Shown here: one piece after another, positions 54,401 to 61,890 of the stretch
How the letters are laid out: the number at the start of each line of letters is the position of its first letter
Numbering within the stretch: position 1 is the stretch's first letter
Assembly (NCBI GenBank): GCA_009781315.1
Contig: WQYI01000001.1
Coordinates: 62,001 to 126,000 of the forward strand
Origin: Candidatus Endomicrobium embiratermitis
Lineage (GTDB): Bacteria > Elusimicrobiota > Endomicrobiia > Endomicrobiales > Endomicrobiaceae
Direction: 5' to 3'
Length of the DNA: 64,000 nt
Notes under the pieces: generated by a model
What the model was told of the DNA's origin: nothing
Seen by the model: only the letters and a program-made list of their open reading frames with translations
Database searches by the model: none
Made by a program: the position numbers and the translations under genes

Positions 54401-55805
54401 GAACGCCGATATGTTTAATTCAATAAAAGCTTTCGCAAATCCCGTCAGGTTTTACGAATATAATACGCAGGAAACATTAAATCTTGACGCTGAAGCGATA
54501 TTTTTGGATTTAATTTCAAACTCCGTGCGTAAAGTAAATTTCGATACCGAAGATATTCCCGTTGCGGACATAAAGCGCATTATTTCCGAATTATCGAAAA
54601 AAGAATATAAAACGCCTTTTTATGTATGCATAGACAACAGCATGTATCCGTCTTTTCAGTTTGCCGATATTTTAAACGGAATAGACTTGCCGGATAATTT
54701 TTACATAATTGTCTACGGAAGTATGCAGAAAATGCATCAGAGGGGACTTGAAATAGTAACTTCGGGTTTTCTGACTTTAATATCCAACGGGCATAATCAA
54801 AATACAATTTTAAATAAATTGAAAGACGCTGTTAAGCTTACTTCTTCCGATATCGATACTTTCAGATATATCGTATTAAAAGAATTTATCGAAAATAATA
54901 ATCTTGATCGGCATTCAAGAAAATTAAACGACAATGCCGCCGCCGCGGCTCGGGCGTTAAAGTCGATATCTTCTCTGTTTGGAGACGCTTTTGAGGTATT
55001 GCATCCGTCATTATATTCCGGAGAACAAAGGGAAATATGGGAGAAAAACAGAAGTCCCGGCATTCCTTTTATTTTCATAAGGGATTTATCGTTTAAAAAA
55101 AACATAAGCGGTTTTCTTGAAACCCTTTATCCGATACTTATAAGGGCTTCTTTCAACCCGATGACAAGAGACAGTTACGGCTTTAATTCCCTTACTACGG
55201 TGCATTATGGCTTTAGTACGATTAGAATTAATGTTGGCATTAATGATGAATCGCGATTGCGGGAAATGCTTAATATTTTTTCCGAAGCAGCTTATGATTA
55301 TTTTATGCAAACGATATACAAAGATAGCCCCGCGAATGAAATGATAGAAAGAATATATGCGTATGCGCAAGATGTTTGGAGAAGCGAGAAATCGGATGAA
55401 TTAGCTTATAATTATCTTCTATCTTTAAAAGAGACGCATGCAATGTCTGAAATAAATGTTTTAAAAACTTTTAGTATATGCAATAAATTCGGAAAGCCTG
55501 TGCCTGAAATTATAAAATCAAAAGCTGCGGATATATTGAGTAAAGAACTTTCGCAATTTTTAAATGATGACGAACGCGCGGTTTATATTGAAGCTTTGGC
55601 ATATTCCGACAAGCCGAGAGGGGAAACTATTAAAGAATTAACCGATCTTTTTGTAAATGCTAATTCTTCGGACAGAGCTGCGGCGGCAAACGCTTTGACA
55701 ACAGTATTAGCCCGTCAGCCGGTTAGTTATAGATCCGGCAGTTTGGATCTTAATAATGCGGGCAGTTCTGGAAAAATGATTGCCAGTATGTTAGCCGCGG
55801 CATAA
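48408..55805 (+). CDS. Giant multidomain membrane/secreted protein (2465 aa) with DLH, HELAH and PLP-fold-like regions
   Basis: A signal-like start (SISILLAIALIETAALGSL) precedes a domain shared with the giant gene at 6630: IQDLHCHPQAQ (D61, H63), IYLEGAHG near 88 and CGGFHTCG (H450). Residues about 616-790 and 1222-1400 are two copies of a membrane module that begins PFWEW and has several helices. Between them are HELAH (1033-1037) and HELYADVAGY (E1079, D1083), an M48-like zinc-protease pattern. Residues about 1960-2290 resemble Cys/Met-metabolism PLP enzymes: ASGMSAVKTIA, YGSMQKMHQRG (K2108), RINVGIND. The end is helical (MIASMLAAA). The combined function is unknown; the domain names are inference from motifs. 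Confidence 0.8.
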   Translation: MIKKSISILLAIALIETAALGSLPQSVFTADSENPLSFSDFGVVTGGKDYGSPGKIIIIQDLHCHPQAQKNISSIIDILDDKFKINNIYLEGAHGDVDIGWLTAIKDKKLSDTIAQSLLENGKLTGAEHYAYKHNAGLKLKGIEDKEIHIANLKRLSLITESQPEITEILSNLSVFLNKTQKQNYGVLNRKLALLYDKHRLGKINSMDYYKKLLRYARNTKDNKSIVKDFNVNIDDYPEIVNFIKSSKNLKKINVKAVQNQLSQVLNELKANVPYGMYSEFINKTNSLNNTDALVKEIVKFKDGGFIDLRKYKELDNFINAQNLASGVNPIKLIDAERKLLKSLQINFSSSEKEMLTVILSELFDHFCGYYQAKLSVDDYKYIKTFGIENYKHYWEQTTGFEDISLLSKYDSLLKEYYEININRDKIFAKHIFNGSKPDGINLIVCGGFHTCGLMEELEEKGISYLVITPKITQDVKIADKIYKEMLLSGFKTDSFALALQIISQGGSQKQLVQILETILSEELKRNSKLNVEQFINDTVNKICEVDETEINKHIAMPYNRPVNNGVRMNGDGSIEIEIYFENTGKKEIVEINSGKNSDAYIPYASIYGMRYAKSAPFWEWLYILPFSIPIMQSKKFKSFLKRTFLPGLEIDDINKGIRYNKNLKISDSIASLLFIASFLLPPAIPFAIILYSVFKSLSFASLHMNKFNNKSDGKYMSVFLSSFISLLPLNLMLIILGPAGLLFAFTVGIPLQILLHEIYNAWLAPAIAASLHRNYVYRDDELIKYFVDFREDIRKSDFNKSVSSRRIMKFYTMLKLFNLNRNKQTINEILPVLFQISKYLSQKKKSGNIALRINASISSQLENMDESIAKYIGSAEKKDDSFWFLFILSQKNEKHVLSKIIENNNLDIRYRLYAYSLLRSSKFDLNESNKKELTDKAGQLIRNFEWKKDLGHIYNDTIFYNEELQAYVTAVYLIMVADHPSFIGRENPAIFKAITEARFDAKYRNADSSLSFGKDYFMQERNQAIFPEIIAHELAHIHLFKLKFLPIKKIAYLLFFLPYNNKLVRKIVLNLQKSMIHELYADVAGYLLASSTGRNPEKFYDSGIAPYLGKNISDFSEEPEEHAGARVQFNQLINMLRHDRREIDYYKFSEIFNRRLRRNIKKSDLYFKEFFFELSESYLTREGYRAVGEPEDLKNNDIITTQELLDSFRASVFGDEYAGIAPFWEWVYMLPGVSFFAESRLFSKILSKTLLKDKSEEEINNTLRTNRIAKTLDIAGSVVLGVCALSGLGIAGLAAFMLTRAIIFSSVHKGYDWKAHWKDKALISVLLFFVPFAVVFASLQFFSLNFIPVIAAGFSLNILLHSVYNKFIAPALSLKKASVFKNLSQEEKQQFVADIIKLKLSSKLNIGVENININAVDNDRYYKKETYAEFFYNGVKLYKDESGKFISDIPKTFLLSLYGLSGSGRETYIETFVKNLIDIYNIEQQESSHKKISDFINGLDGGIADFAVTALLEFAASSAVTVPSFYLVENMSREIYTSSFNLSPVNFDMMYFISKIEEQIKEFDDDIKNLILFQCIEFTGYVLQSQTWLSPALFDGQYGYMQNIVNESYERELSNTKSFDGVFKIMLSNHKEVRMIKTKEAALFEYITIKNNERGSSLIIPDSIVSNFKNIDIASLEDKVYSSYDLEERTASVIRQKSSRGITDRYLIIDCSSTENIAAIAAKIDEYNKSVPEKLKIKEVMLYNADLKDYVLSYKDFTFSTAYVFDFSKFVFDDKNKEKILSLFTNIPAVYSGSDDFVLNYGSRLDNFTKHYLYMLMDIDLIRHGTHHVDMKIAKRIDNAPVQMKTAKEYKDLYDKLIVSLKKYNYFDGAKQIFYKYVTETALRNRGKLDAFIGGNDITASVFNGIIDEYRTLLNFMFYFEWSDRKDMFDFVSEAEKDALSEKFNEFSLKPENSYAIPFEQDSILVASGMSAVKTIAAMFVSENISKIAFGKNVYYENADMFNSIKAFANPVRFYEYNTQETLNLDAEAIFLDLISNSVRKVNFDTEDIPVADIKRIISELSKKEYKTPFYVCIDNSMYPSFQFADILNGIDLPDNFYIIVYGSMQKMHQRGLEIVTSGFLTLISNGHNQNTILNKLKDAVKLTSSDIDTFRYIVLKEFIENNNLDRHSRKLNDNAAAAARALKSISSLFGDAFEVLHPSLYSGEQREIWEKNRSPGIPFIFIRDLSFKKNISGFLETLYPILIRASFNPMTRDSYGFNSLTTVHYGFSTIRINVGINDESRLREMLNIFSEAAYDYFMQTIYKDSPANEMIERIYAYAQDVWRSEKSDELAYNYLLSLKETHAMSEINVLKTFSICNKFGKPVPEIIKSKAADILSKELSQFLNDDERAVYIEALAYSDKPRGETIKELTDLFVNANSSDRAAAANALTTVLARQPVSYRSGSLDLNNAGSSGKMIASMLAAA

Positions 55806-55816
55806 ATTTAAAAAAT

Positions 55817-55858
55817 AAAAAAACCGCGGTTAGATGTTTCTCTAACCGCGGTTTTTTT
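55817..55858. terminator. Strong bidirectional terminator
   Basis: An 18-bp perfect stem (AAAAAACCGCGGTTAGA and its complement) around a hexanucleotide loop lies between the convergent giant gene and coiled-coil gene and has A and T runs on both sides. Confidence 0.9.
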
Positions 55859-55872
55859 ATTGCTATAACGCA

Positions 55873-56535
55873 TTAATCTTTAGGAGTATCAAGAGTTTTT
55901 AAAAGCGCGTCGGCTTCCGCCAAAGAATTCTTATTTTTTTCTTTTGACTGATTTAATATTTCGTCGGCTTCTTTATCTGTTCTTATTCTTGCCTCTTTCG
56001 CGTCTTTAAGCATAGAATCAACTTCCGACATGGACGCCTTATATTCGTTGTTTGCTCTGTCTTTTATTGCTTTTGCCTGATTTTCAAGATTTTTCGCTTC
56101 CAAATCATACTGTTTCTTTTTTGCAATCGCCTGGTCTTTTAAAGTTTTGGCTCTAATTTTTACGTCGTTTTCTTTTCTCTTTGAATCGCTTTTTATTTGT
56201 TTTACGTCATCTGCGGTTTTTTTCCTTTCGTTGTTCGCGCGGTTTTTTATATCCTTAGACTGAGCTTTTACCGCATTCACTTGTTTTTTTGTTTCTTTAG
56301 GATCTTGCTGCGGAGCAGATGTTTCTGCCGGAACCGAAGCATGAACTTTTACCTCGTCCGCTTGTTTTTTTACTTCTTTTGGTTCTTCCGGCTGATCAGA
56401 TGTTTCCGTCAGAACCGATGTAGCTATGGCAGGCATAGTCGTAATGCGGTTGTCCTCGTCTTCTTGCGCAAACGCAAATCCCGCTGCTGAAACAATAAAA
56501 ACCGTTACTAACACTGTTGAAAACAATTTCTTCAT
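55873..56535 (-). CDS. Exported coiled-coil protein
   Basis: The 220-aa minus-strand protein has a signal peptide (MKKLFSTVLVTVFIVSAAGFAFA), a low-complexity Glu/Lys/Pro region with a twofold repeated phrase (ETSDQPEEPKEVKKQADEVK and ETSAPQQDPKETKKQVNAVK) and a long charged helix rich in Lys, Ala and Asp. It has no enzymatic motif. A periplasmic coiled coil or envelope-spacing protein is possible. GGGGAG precedes the start. Confidence 0.7.
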   Translation of the reverse strand: MKKLFSTVLVTVFIVSAAGFAFAQEDEDNRITTMPAIATSVLTETSDQPEEPKEVKKQADEVKVHASVPAETSAPQQDPKETKKQVNAVKAQSKDIKNRANNERKKTADDVKQIKSDSKRKENDVKIRAKTLKDQAIAKKKQYDLEAKNLENQAKAIKDRANNEYKASMSEVDSMLKDAKEARIRTDKEADEILNQSKEKNKNSLAEADALLKTLDTPKD

Positions 56536-56551
56536 TTTCTTCTCCCCTTTT

Positions 56552-56818
56552 TTATTTTGCGGCTCTGTCGTACTTTATTTTTAAAATTAACTGCGTTACA
56601 GAGAGTATAAGAATAACGCAGTTTGCTATTATTATCGGCAATTCCTTAATCGCTATGCCGTAAATAATCCATAAAAAAACGCCTGCCGTAAAAATCGCGA
56701 ACATATGCATTGAAACGTCTTTTGCCGACTTTGTCTTCCACGTTTTATAAACCTGAGGAATAAAAGCAATCATAGAAAAAAAACCCGCTAAATACCCTAT
56801 TATTTTAATTAAAAACAT
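56552..56818 (-). CDS. SemiSWEET-type sugar transporter
   Basis: The 88-aa protein is one half-transporter of the SWEET/PQ-loop family. IGYLAGFFSMIAFIPQVYKTWKTKSAKDVS has the PQ motif in helix 1, and two further helices (AIFTAGVFLWIIYGIAI, IIANCVILILSVTQLIL) complete the three-helix bundle. It dimerises to make a sugar pore. Its start overlaps the end of the ferredoxin gene by 14 bases, so the two are cotranscribed. Confidence 0.9.
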   Translation of the reverse strand: MFLIKIIGYLAGFFSMIAFIPQVYKTWKTKSAKDVSMHMFAIFTAGVFLWIIYGIAIKELPIIIANCVILILSVTQLILKIKYDRAAK

Positions 56819-57596
56819 TTTTTGTTTCCTCTTCGTTTAAAGCTTTATAATGTTTTTTGCCGGTTACGCGTGAAATTATAGCATTTTGCGGGCAATAAGA
56901 TATGCATCTTAAGCATAACTGGCATTTATTTCCGTCAAATACGGGATACACTTTCATTGAAATATTTTTGACGGGGCATATAGAAACGCACAATCCGCAT
57001 TTTATGCATTTATCTTGTGCAGCTTTAAGACCGATAATTTTTTGCGATAAAGCGCTTTCCCAAAGATTTGTTATAAAAGACGTAACGGCAAAGCAAAATT
57101 TAAAAAAGACATTCGTCATTTCGGGTTTTGCAGTTTCGTTTATAATGTTATTTGCAAAGGCTGTTATTTCTTTGAAGGCTTTTTCTTTTTTTAAGCTGTT
57201 TTTTTCTTCGCTCTGCAAGCCCAGCCAGTTATTAGGCATTTTAAACCCTTTTGCCGCGATTACCGAATAGCCTTTATCTTTTAAAATTTCGCCTACATTT
57301 GCCGCGGCTTTTAACGACGAATCTCCCATTGTAGAAAATATAAAAATTTCCGCGCCGAAAGCCTGAGGTAAATTTCTGATAAATCTTCTTACGAAAGGAT
57401 AAGTATTCCAGCAGGCTATGGGAAAAGCAAGTCCGATTGTTTTTGTAAAGTTTATTTCCAAAGGATTGGCTTTTTCTATATTTATAAGCCTTGCGGTTAT
57501 TTTGTTTTCTTCAAAAACGGAGGCTATTTTTTTTGCGGCCAGATAAGTATTTCCCGTGCCGGTAAAAAAGTATATGTCAGCCGATTTGCTTTTCAT
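56805..57596 (-). CDS. Flavodoxin-ferredoxin fusion (EFR1-type) protein
   Basis: The 263-aa minus-strand protein starts at the ATG at 57596, which has GGAGG before it; the longer reading from 57644 is inside mnmG. A flavodoxin-like part starts [18 protein letters not shown]. The C-terminus has two 4Fe-4S motifs, [13 protein letters not shown] and [16 protein letters not shown]. Such proteins move electrons between flavin and iron-sulfur carriers; partners are unknown. It overlaps mnmG by 20 bases, an operon of mnmG, this gene and the SemiSWEET gene. Confidence 0.88.
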   Translation of the reverse strand: MKSKSADIYFFTGTGNTYLAAKKIASVFEENKITARLINIEKANPLEINFTKTIGLAFPIACWNTYPFVRRFIRNLPQAFGAEIFIFSTMGDSSLKAAANVGEILKDKGYSVIAAKGFKMPNNWLGLQSEEKNSLKKEKAFKEITAFANNIINETAKPEMTNVFFKFCFAVTSFITNLWESALSQKIIGLKAAQDKCIKCGLCVSICPVKNISMKVYPVFDGNKCQLCLRCISYCPQNAIISRVTGKKHYKALNEEETKNVFN

Positions 57597-59364
57597 CTTT
57601 TTTCTGCCTCCTTTGCTTTTCGAGGTGAATTGTAAGTATAGCAATATCCGAAGGATTTATCGAATGAATCCTTGAAGCCTGTCCTAAAGTCCGCGGGCGT
57701 ATTTTGTTAAGCCTTGCTTTGGTTTCCGCTGATAAAGAATCAAGCTTGTCATAATCGAAATTATCGGGAATCCTGCGGTCTTCGCTTTTTTTCATTTTGA
57801 CGGCCATTTTTTTCTGGATTTCTATGTACCCTTCGTATTTTTTGTGTATGTATACTTCTTCTTTTGCTTTTTCAAGAGACCAGGGGGACAATTCTTCATC
57901 CGTCGGAAGATTTTCCGTATTATTGTCGTAAATATCAAGCAGTATTTTTCTGTATCGTTCAAATTTTTTATACATTGCGTCGGATATTAAGCCTATCGAA
58001 CGCCCGATATCCATAAGGCGTAAGTCGGCATTATCGTTTCTTATGGAAAGCCTGTACTCCGCTCTTGAAGTGAACATTCTGTAAGGTTCGTCCATTCCTT
58101 TTGTCGTTATGTCGTCTATAAGTATTCCTATGTAAGATTCGTTTCTGCCCAGTATCAGCGGAGATTTGGCAAGAATTTTAAGTCCCGCGTTGACTCCGGC
58201 GACAAACCCTTGCGCCGCGGCTTCTTCATAGCCGGTTGTTCCGTTGATCTGTCCGGCGAGAAAAAGATTTTCTACTGTTTTTGTTTCCAAAGTATTCTTT
58301 ATCTGCAAAGGGCTCGCGTAGTCGTATTCTATAGCGTACGCGTATCTTATGACTTCCGCGTTTTCAAGCCCTTCGATAGAATTTACCATTTGCCGCTGCA
58401 AATCAAAAGGAAGGCTCGTATAAAGCCCGTTTAAATAAACTTCATTTGTATTGTATCCTTCGGGCTCCAAAAAAATATGATGTCTTGTTTTTTCGGGATA
58501 ACGTTCTATTTTTTCTTCGATAGCCGGGCAGTATCTGGGACTTTTGCTGCTGCCGCTGCCTATGTTAATGGAAGATAATCCGAGATTATCGCCGACTATT
58601 TTGTGCGTTCCTGTATTTGTATAAGTAAGCCAGCAAGGCAGCTGCTTAAGGTTTTTTCTCCATTGCGTAACTTCCGTAAAATGGGAAAAAGGCTGCGGGT
58701 TTTCGTCTCCCGGCTGTATGGTCATTTTCGAATAATCTATGGAATTGCCGTTGATTCTAGGAGGGGTTGAGGTTTTAAATCTGGCAAGTTGTAATCCGCA
58801 GTCTTCTGTCAGAGATTTTGAGAGATGAGCCGCTTCTCTTTCATTAAATCTTCCGCCGCCGAAAGAAAATTTGCCGGAATATATAGCGCCGTTTAAAAAA
58901 GTTCCGGCTGTGATTATTACCGCATCGGATTCAATAACTTCGCCGGTCAAAATTTTTACTCCGCGGACTTTTTCGTTTTTAACTATAACAGATGTGACTT
59001 CCGATTGTAAAATATCGAGATTTTTTGTGTTTTGGAGCGTCTTTGCCATTAGTATCGAATACAGTTGTTTGTCGCATTGCGCTCTCGGAGACCATACGGC
59101 CGGACCTCTTGAAATGTTTAACATTTTAAACTGAAGTCCGCAGTGGTCGGTATTCCACGCCATTTCGCCGCCCATCGCGTCTATTTCGCGTACTATTTGT
59201 CCTTTTGCAATGCCGCCGATCGCGGGGTTACAGGGCATTCTGGCTATGGAGTCAATATCCATGGTAATTACAAGAGTTTTTAAACCTATTCTTGCGCATG
59301 CCAATGCCGCTTCGCAGCCTGCATGTCCCGCTCCTACGACGATTATATTATATTTATTTTCCAT
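57577..59364 (-). CDS. mnmG: tRNA uridine 5-carboxymethylaminomethyl modification enzyme
   Basis: The 595-aa minus-strand protein has the FAD motif [38 protein letters not shown] near residue 45, [20 protein letters not shown]-type core, GLYTSLPFD and [14 protein letters not shown] near 380. It modifies wobble uridines with MnmE and methylene-tetrahydrofolate, a cofactor that gcvT supplies. Length is a little below the 620-630 typical. rsmG is on the same strand about 9 kb away. Confidence 0.96.
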   Translation of the reverse strand: MENKYNIIVVGAGHAGCEAALACARIGLKTLVITMDIDSIARMPCNPAIGGIAKGQIVREIDAMGGEMAWNTDHCGLQFKMLNISRGPAVWSPRAQCDKQLYSILMAKTLQNTKNLDILQSEVTSVIVKNEKVRGVKILTGEVIESDAVIITAGTFLNGAIYSGKFSFGGGRFNEREAAHLSKSLTEDCGLQLARFKTSTPPRINGNSIDYSKMTIQPGDENPQPFSHFTEVTQWRKNLKQLPCWLTYTNTGTHKIVGDNLGLSSINIGSGSSKSPRYCPAIEEKIERYPEKTRHHIFLEPEGYNTNEVYLNGLYTSLPFDLQRQMVNSIEGLENAEVIRYAYAIEYDYASPLQIKNTLETKTVENLFLAGQINGTTGYEEAAAQGFVAGVNAGLKILAKSPLILGRNESYIGILIDDITTKGMDEPYRMFTSRAEYRLSIRNDNADLRLMDIGRSIGLISDAMYKKFERYRKILLDIYDNNTENLPTDEELSPWSLEKAKEEVYIHKKYEGYIEIQKKMAVKMKKSEDRRIPDNFDYDKLDSLSAETKARLNKIRPRTLGQASRIHSINPSDIAILTIHLEKQRRQKKDEKQIG

Positions 59365-59434
59365 AAAAATCCTTAAATTACTCTAGTGAATTTTACTATT
59401 TTTAAACCGTTAAAATCAAGAAAACGCATTTATG

Positions 59435-59463
59435 TTGTTGCGCGCATTGTTGTTTGCTATAAT
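59435..59463 (+). promoter_or_regulatory. Promoter for lemA
   Basis: TTGTTG and a perfect TATAAT at 59458-59463 are separated by 17 bases, 34 bases before the lemA ATG; AAGGGGG lies between. Confidence 0.6.
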
Positions 59464-59497
59464 GTGTTGCTTAAATAGCCAATAAAGGGGGATAATA

Positions 59498-60085
59498 ATG
59501 TCAATCGTGTTAACGGCTTCTGTTTTTGTAATCGCAATCGTTTCAATTCTGATGCTTATTGCTCTTATAATTTTTGTCGTCGGCATTTATAATTCCCTTA
59601 TAAGCCTGAAAATTAATATTGACAGAGCTACGTCTAATATTGACGTTTTGGCTAAACAGAGATTTGACGAAATACCTAATCTTGTCAAAGTATGTAATGA
59701 ATATATGAGTTATGAAAAGGAAGCTTTGCAAAAAATTATAGAAGCCAGAAATATTTTTTTAAAAGCTTCCGACAGTCATGAGACGGTAAACGCCGATTTA
59801 GGGCTTGAGTCCGCGCTGAAATCCTTATATGCCGTTGCGGAAAGTTATCCGGAATTAAAGGCTAATGAGCAGTTTTTAAATCTTCAAAAAAGAATTACCG
59901 CGCTTGAAAATAATATTGCCGCAAGACGCGAATTTTATAATGCCTCGGTAGCTTTATATAATGCCAGAATTTACCAGATTCCCGACATTATTATCGCCAG
60001 ATTTCTGAATTTGAAAGAAAAGCCCATGTTCCGTACCGAAAATACCGAAGAGCTTAAACCCGTCAAAGCCGAAATAAAATATTAG
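59498..60085 (+). CDS. lemA: LemA-family membrane protein
   Basis: The 195-aa protein has a membrane helix at about 6-30, then the family core VGIYNSLISLKINIDRATSNIDVLAKQR and FDEIPNLVKVCNEYMSYEKEALQKIIEAR. LYAVAESYPELKANEQFLNLQKRI near 108 and the ARREFYNASVALYNARI helix near 145 are also typical. LemA proteins present a short outer N-terminus and a helical bundle; the role is poorly understood. AAGGGGG precedes the ATG. It is followed by the GIDE-domain gene, a common pairing. Confidence 0.93.
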   Translation: MSIVLTASVFVIAIVSILMLIALIIFVVGIYNSLISLKINIDRATSNIDVLAKQRFDEIPNLVKVCNEYMSYEKEALQKIIEARNIFLKASDSHETVNADLGLESALKSLYAVAESYPELKANEQFLNLQKRITALENNIAARREFYNASVALYNARIYQIPDIIIARFLNLKEKPMFRTENTEELKPVKAEIKY

Positions 60086-60105
60086 AGCCTGTTAACAGGC
60101 TCTAA
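60082..60105. repeat. Perfect 24-bp palindrome after lemA
   Basis: TTAGAGCCTGTT is followed by its exact complement, starting in the lemA stop codon and ending 14 bases before the next start. The same arms occur at 41934-41964 with a 10-base insert in the middle. Confidence 0.85.
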
Positions 60106-60119
60106 TACGGAGAATTTTC

Positions 60120-60971
60120 TTGAAAAACGCGATTGCAATTATGTCATTTTCGCTGCTTTTGATACTTGCTATTTTTGCGAGCGGAGCGTTTAATCTTCCG
60201 CGATGGCTTCCTGATATTGTTCTGCTGGCAGCCGGCATGTATACATACGTTGAAAGTTTCATGAAATACAAAAGATTCAGGCGCGTAAGAGATACTGCTA
60301 CGTCTCAAATCGATTCTATCCCTATGGGATTTGTCGAAGTATACGGAAGAGCGAAAAAATTTCCGGGAATGAATGAGATTTATTATTACTTATCGCATGG
60401 GACCAGCTATGACTGGTTTTCGAATTTAGGATTTTTTCCAAAAAGCAGCCTTACAGCGAAACCGTTTTTGATTGAGGATGAAACCGGAAAAGTTTTTGTG
60501 GACCCTTTAAACGCCGAAATGATATTAAATTATAAAACGCGGTTTGATTATGACACTATTTACAGGGAAACGGAAATAAAGGAAGGAGATTATGTGTATT
60601 GCCTCGGCACGGTGCACAGAAAAGACGTGGTAGACATTGCCGATGAAATCAATAAAGCCATTAAAGCGGCAAAGCAGGACAAAGAAATGATGAAGCGTTT
60701 TGACACAAATAAGGACGGTAAAATAAGCGAGGAAGAATGGAACGAAGCGAGAAAATATATTGAAAACGAAGTCATAAACAAGAATTTACATAAGACCGAT
60801 ATATATATTTCGACTATAGGTAGGAGTAAGGAAGACTCGATTTTTATAATATCCGATAGAAGCGAAAAAGAACTTACAAAAAGATTTTTTATTCAGTATG
60901 TCGTAACTCTTGCTATCGGAATAAGCGTAACAGTGTTTGTGTTAATGCGCGTTCTAATGCGTGCGCTTTGA
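60120..60971 (+). CDS. GIDE (BAM)-domain membrane protein with an EF-hand
   Basis: The 283-aa protein starts at a TTG (ACGGAG before it). Two membrane helices near the start, the GIDE-type domain (VEVYGRAKKFPG near residue 72, FLIEDETGKVFVDPLNAEM near 117, VYCLGTVHRK near 158) and a final helix make the family pattern seen beside LemA. An EF-hand loop, DTNKDGKISEEE (near residues 198-209), has the calcium-ligand positions 1, 3, 5, 9 and 12. The prokaryotic function is unknown; no RING finger is present. The gene directly follows lemA. Confidence 0.75.
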   Translation: MKNAIAIMSFSLLLILAIFASGAFNLPRWLPDIVLLAAGMYTYVESFMKYKRFRRVRDTATSQIDSIPMGFVEVYGRAKKFPGMNEIYYYLSHGTSYDWFSNLGFFPKSSLTAKPFLIEDETGKVFVDPLNAEMILNYKTRFDYDTIYRETEIKEGDYVYCLGTVHRKDVVDIADEINKAIKAAKQDKEMMKRFDTNKDGKISEEEWNEARKYIENEVINKNLHKTDIYISTIGRSKEDSIFIISDRSEKELTKRFFIQYVVTLAIGISVTVFVLMRVLMRAL

Positions 60972-61004
60972 TTTTATTATCAGGATTTAATAAAATATAA
61001 AATT

Positions 61005-61607
61005 ATGAAAAGAAAGGCAGAAGGCAACATAATAGTGGTTTCCGCTCCTTCCGGAGCCGGCAAAACGAGCGTATGCAACGCGGTAATAGAAGGCGATAAA
61101 AACACTATATATTCGATTTCATATACGACGAGAAAACCAAGGGACGGCGAAGAAAACGGCGTCGAGTATTTTTTTGTAAACGAGACAAAATTTCAGAAAA
61201 TGGCAAAAGAAGGAAAGTTTGCGGAGTGGGCGAAAGTTCACGGAAATTATTATGGCACGCCTAAATCTTTTCTGGATAAAACGTTAAAAAACGGTAAAAA
61301 CGTTATTTTGGACATAGACGTTCAGGGCGGGATTAATATAAAAAAACATTATCCCGGCGCCTGTATGATTTTTATAACGACTCCGGACTTAAAAACTTTG
61401 GAAAAACGCCTTGTTCTGAGAAATAAAGACAGCAAAGAAACTATTAAAATTCGCCTTGAAAACGCTAAAAAAGAACTGAAATCTCTTCCTAAATACGAAT
61501 ATTTGGTTATAAACGACGATTTAGACAAAGCAATTGATTCCGTAAAAACAATAATAAAATCGCTTGATTACAAAATTAAAAAAGAGACGGTTTATAAAGT
61601 CTCTTAA
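61005..61607 (+). CDS. gmk: Guanylate kinase
   Basis: The 200-aa enzyme phosphorylates GMP to GDP. The P-loop SAPSGAGKTSV near residue 11, SYTTRKPRDGEENGVEYFFV near 38 and VILDIDVQGGINIKK near 101 are all present. The rpoZ-type gene and coaC follow, the classic gmk-rpoZ-coaBC order. Confidence 0.97.
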   Translation: MKRKAEGNIIVVSAPSGAGKTSVCNAVIEGDKNTIYSISYTTRKPRDGEENGVEYFFVNETKFQKMAKEGKFAEWAKVHGNYYGTPKSFLDKTLKNGKNVILDIDVQGGINIKKHYPGACMIFITTPDLKTLEKRLVLRNKDSKETIKIRLENAKKELKSLPKYEYLVINDDLDKAIDSVKTIIKSLDYKIKKETVYKVS

Positions 61608-61623
61608 ACAGGAGAAAAATAAC

Positions 61624-61890
61624 ATGGCATTGACTGAAGCTCAGTTAGCTGAAGCAGTATCGGCGTCAAAAATAGGTAAATACAATTTAGTAAAACTTGC
61701 TTTGGATTGGATAGAAGTAAAAAAGTACGACGAAGATTACAGGAAATTAACACAGTCCGAACTTATAAAAAAATCTTTGGACGACGTTATAGAAGGCGAG
61801 GCTACTCCGGCGAAAATAGAAGAGCTGCGTAAAAAAAATAAAGCCAGAGAAAATAAACCGGCGGCGGAAGAAGTAAAACCTAAAAAATGA
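61624..61890 (+). CDS. rpoZ: Probable RNA polymerase omega subunit
   Basis: The 88-aa protein starts at the ATG at 61624 after CAGGAG. KIGKYNLVKLALDWIE then SELIKKSLDDVIEG resembles the omega core (N-K-F-x-LV-x-A, then A-L-x-E-x-x-x-G-x-I), but several usual residues are missing. The call relies on position between gmk and coaC, where rpoZ usually sits. The end is Lys/Pro-rich. A divergent omega is the best explanation; an unrelated small protein cannot be excluded. Confidence 0.65.
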   Translation: MALTEAQLAEAVSASKIGKYNLVKLALDWIEVKKYDEDYRKLTQSELIKKSLDDVIEGEATPAKIEELRKKNKARENKPAAEEVKPKK

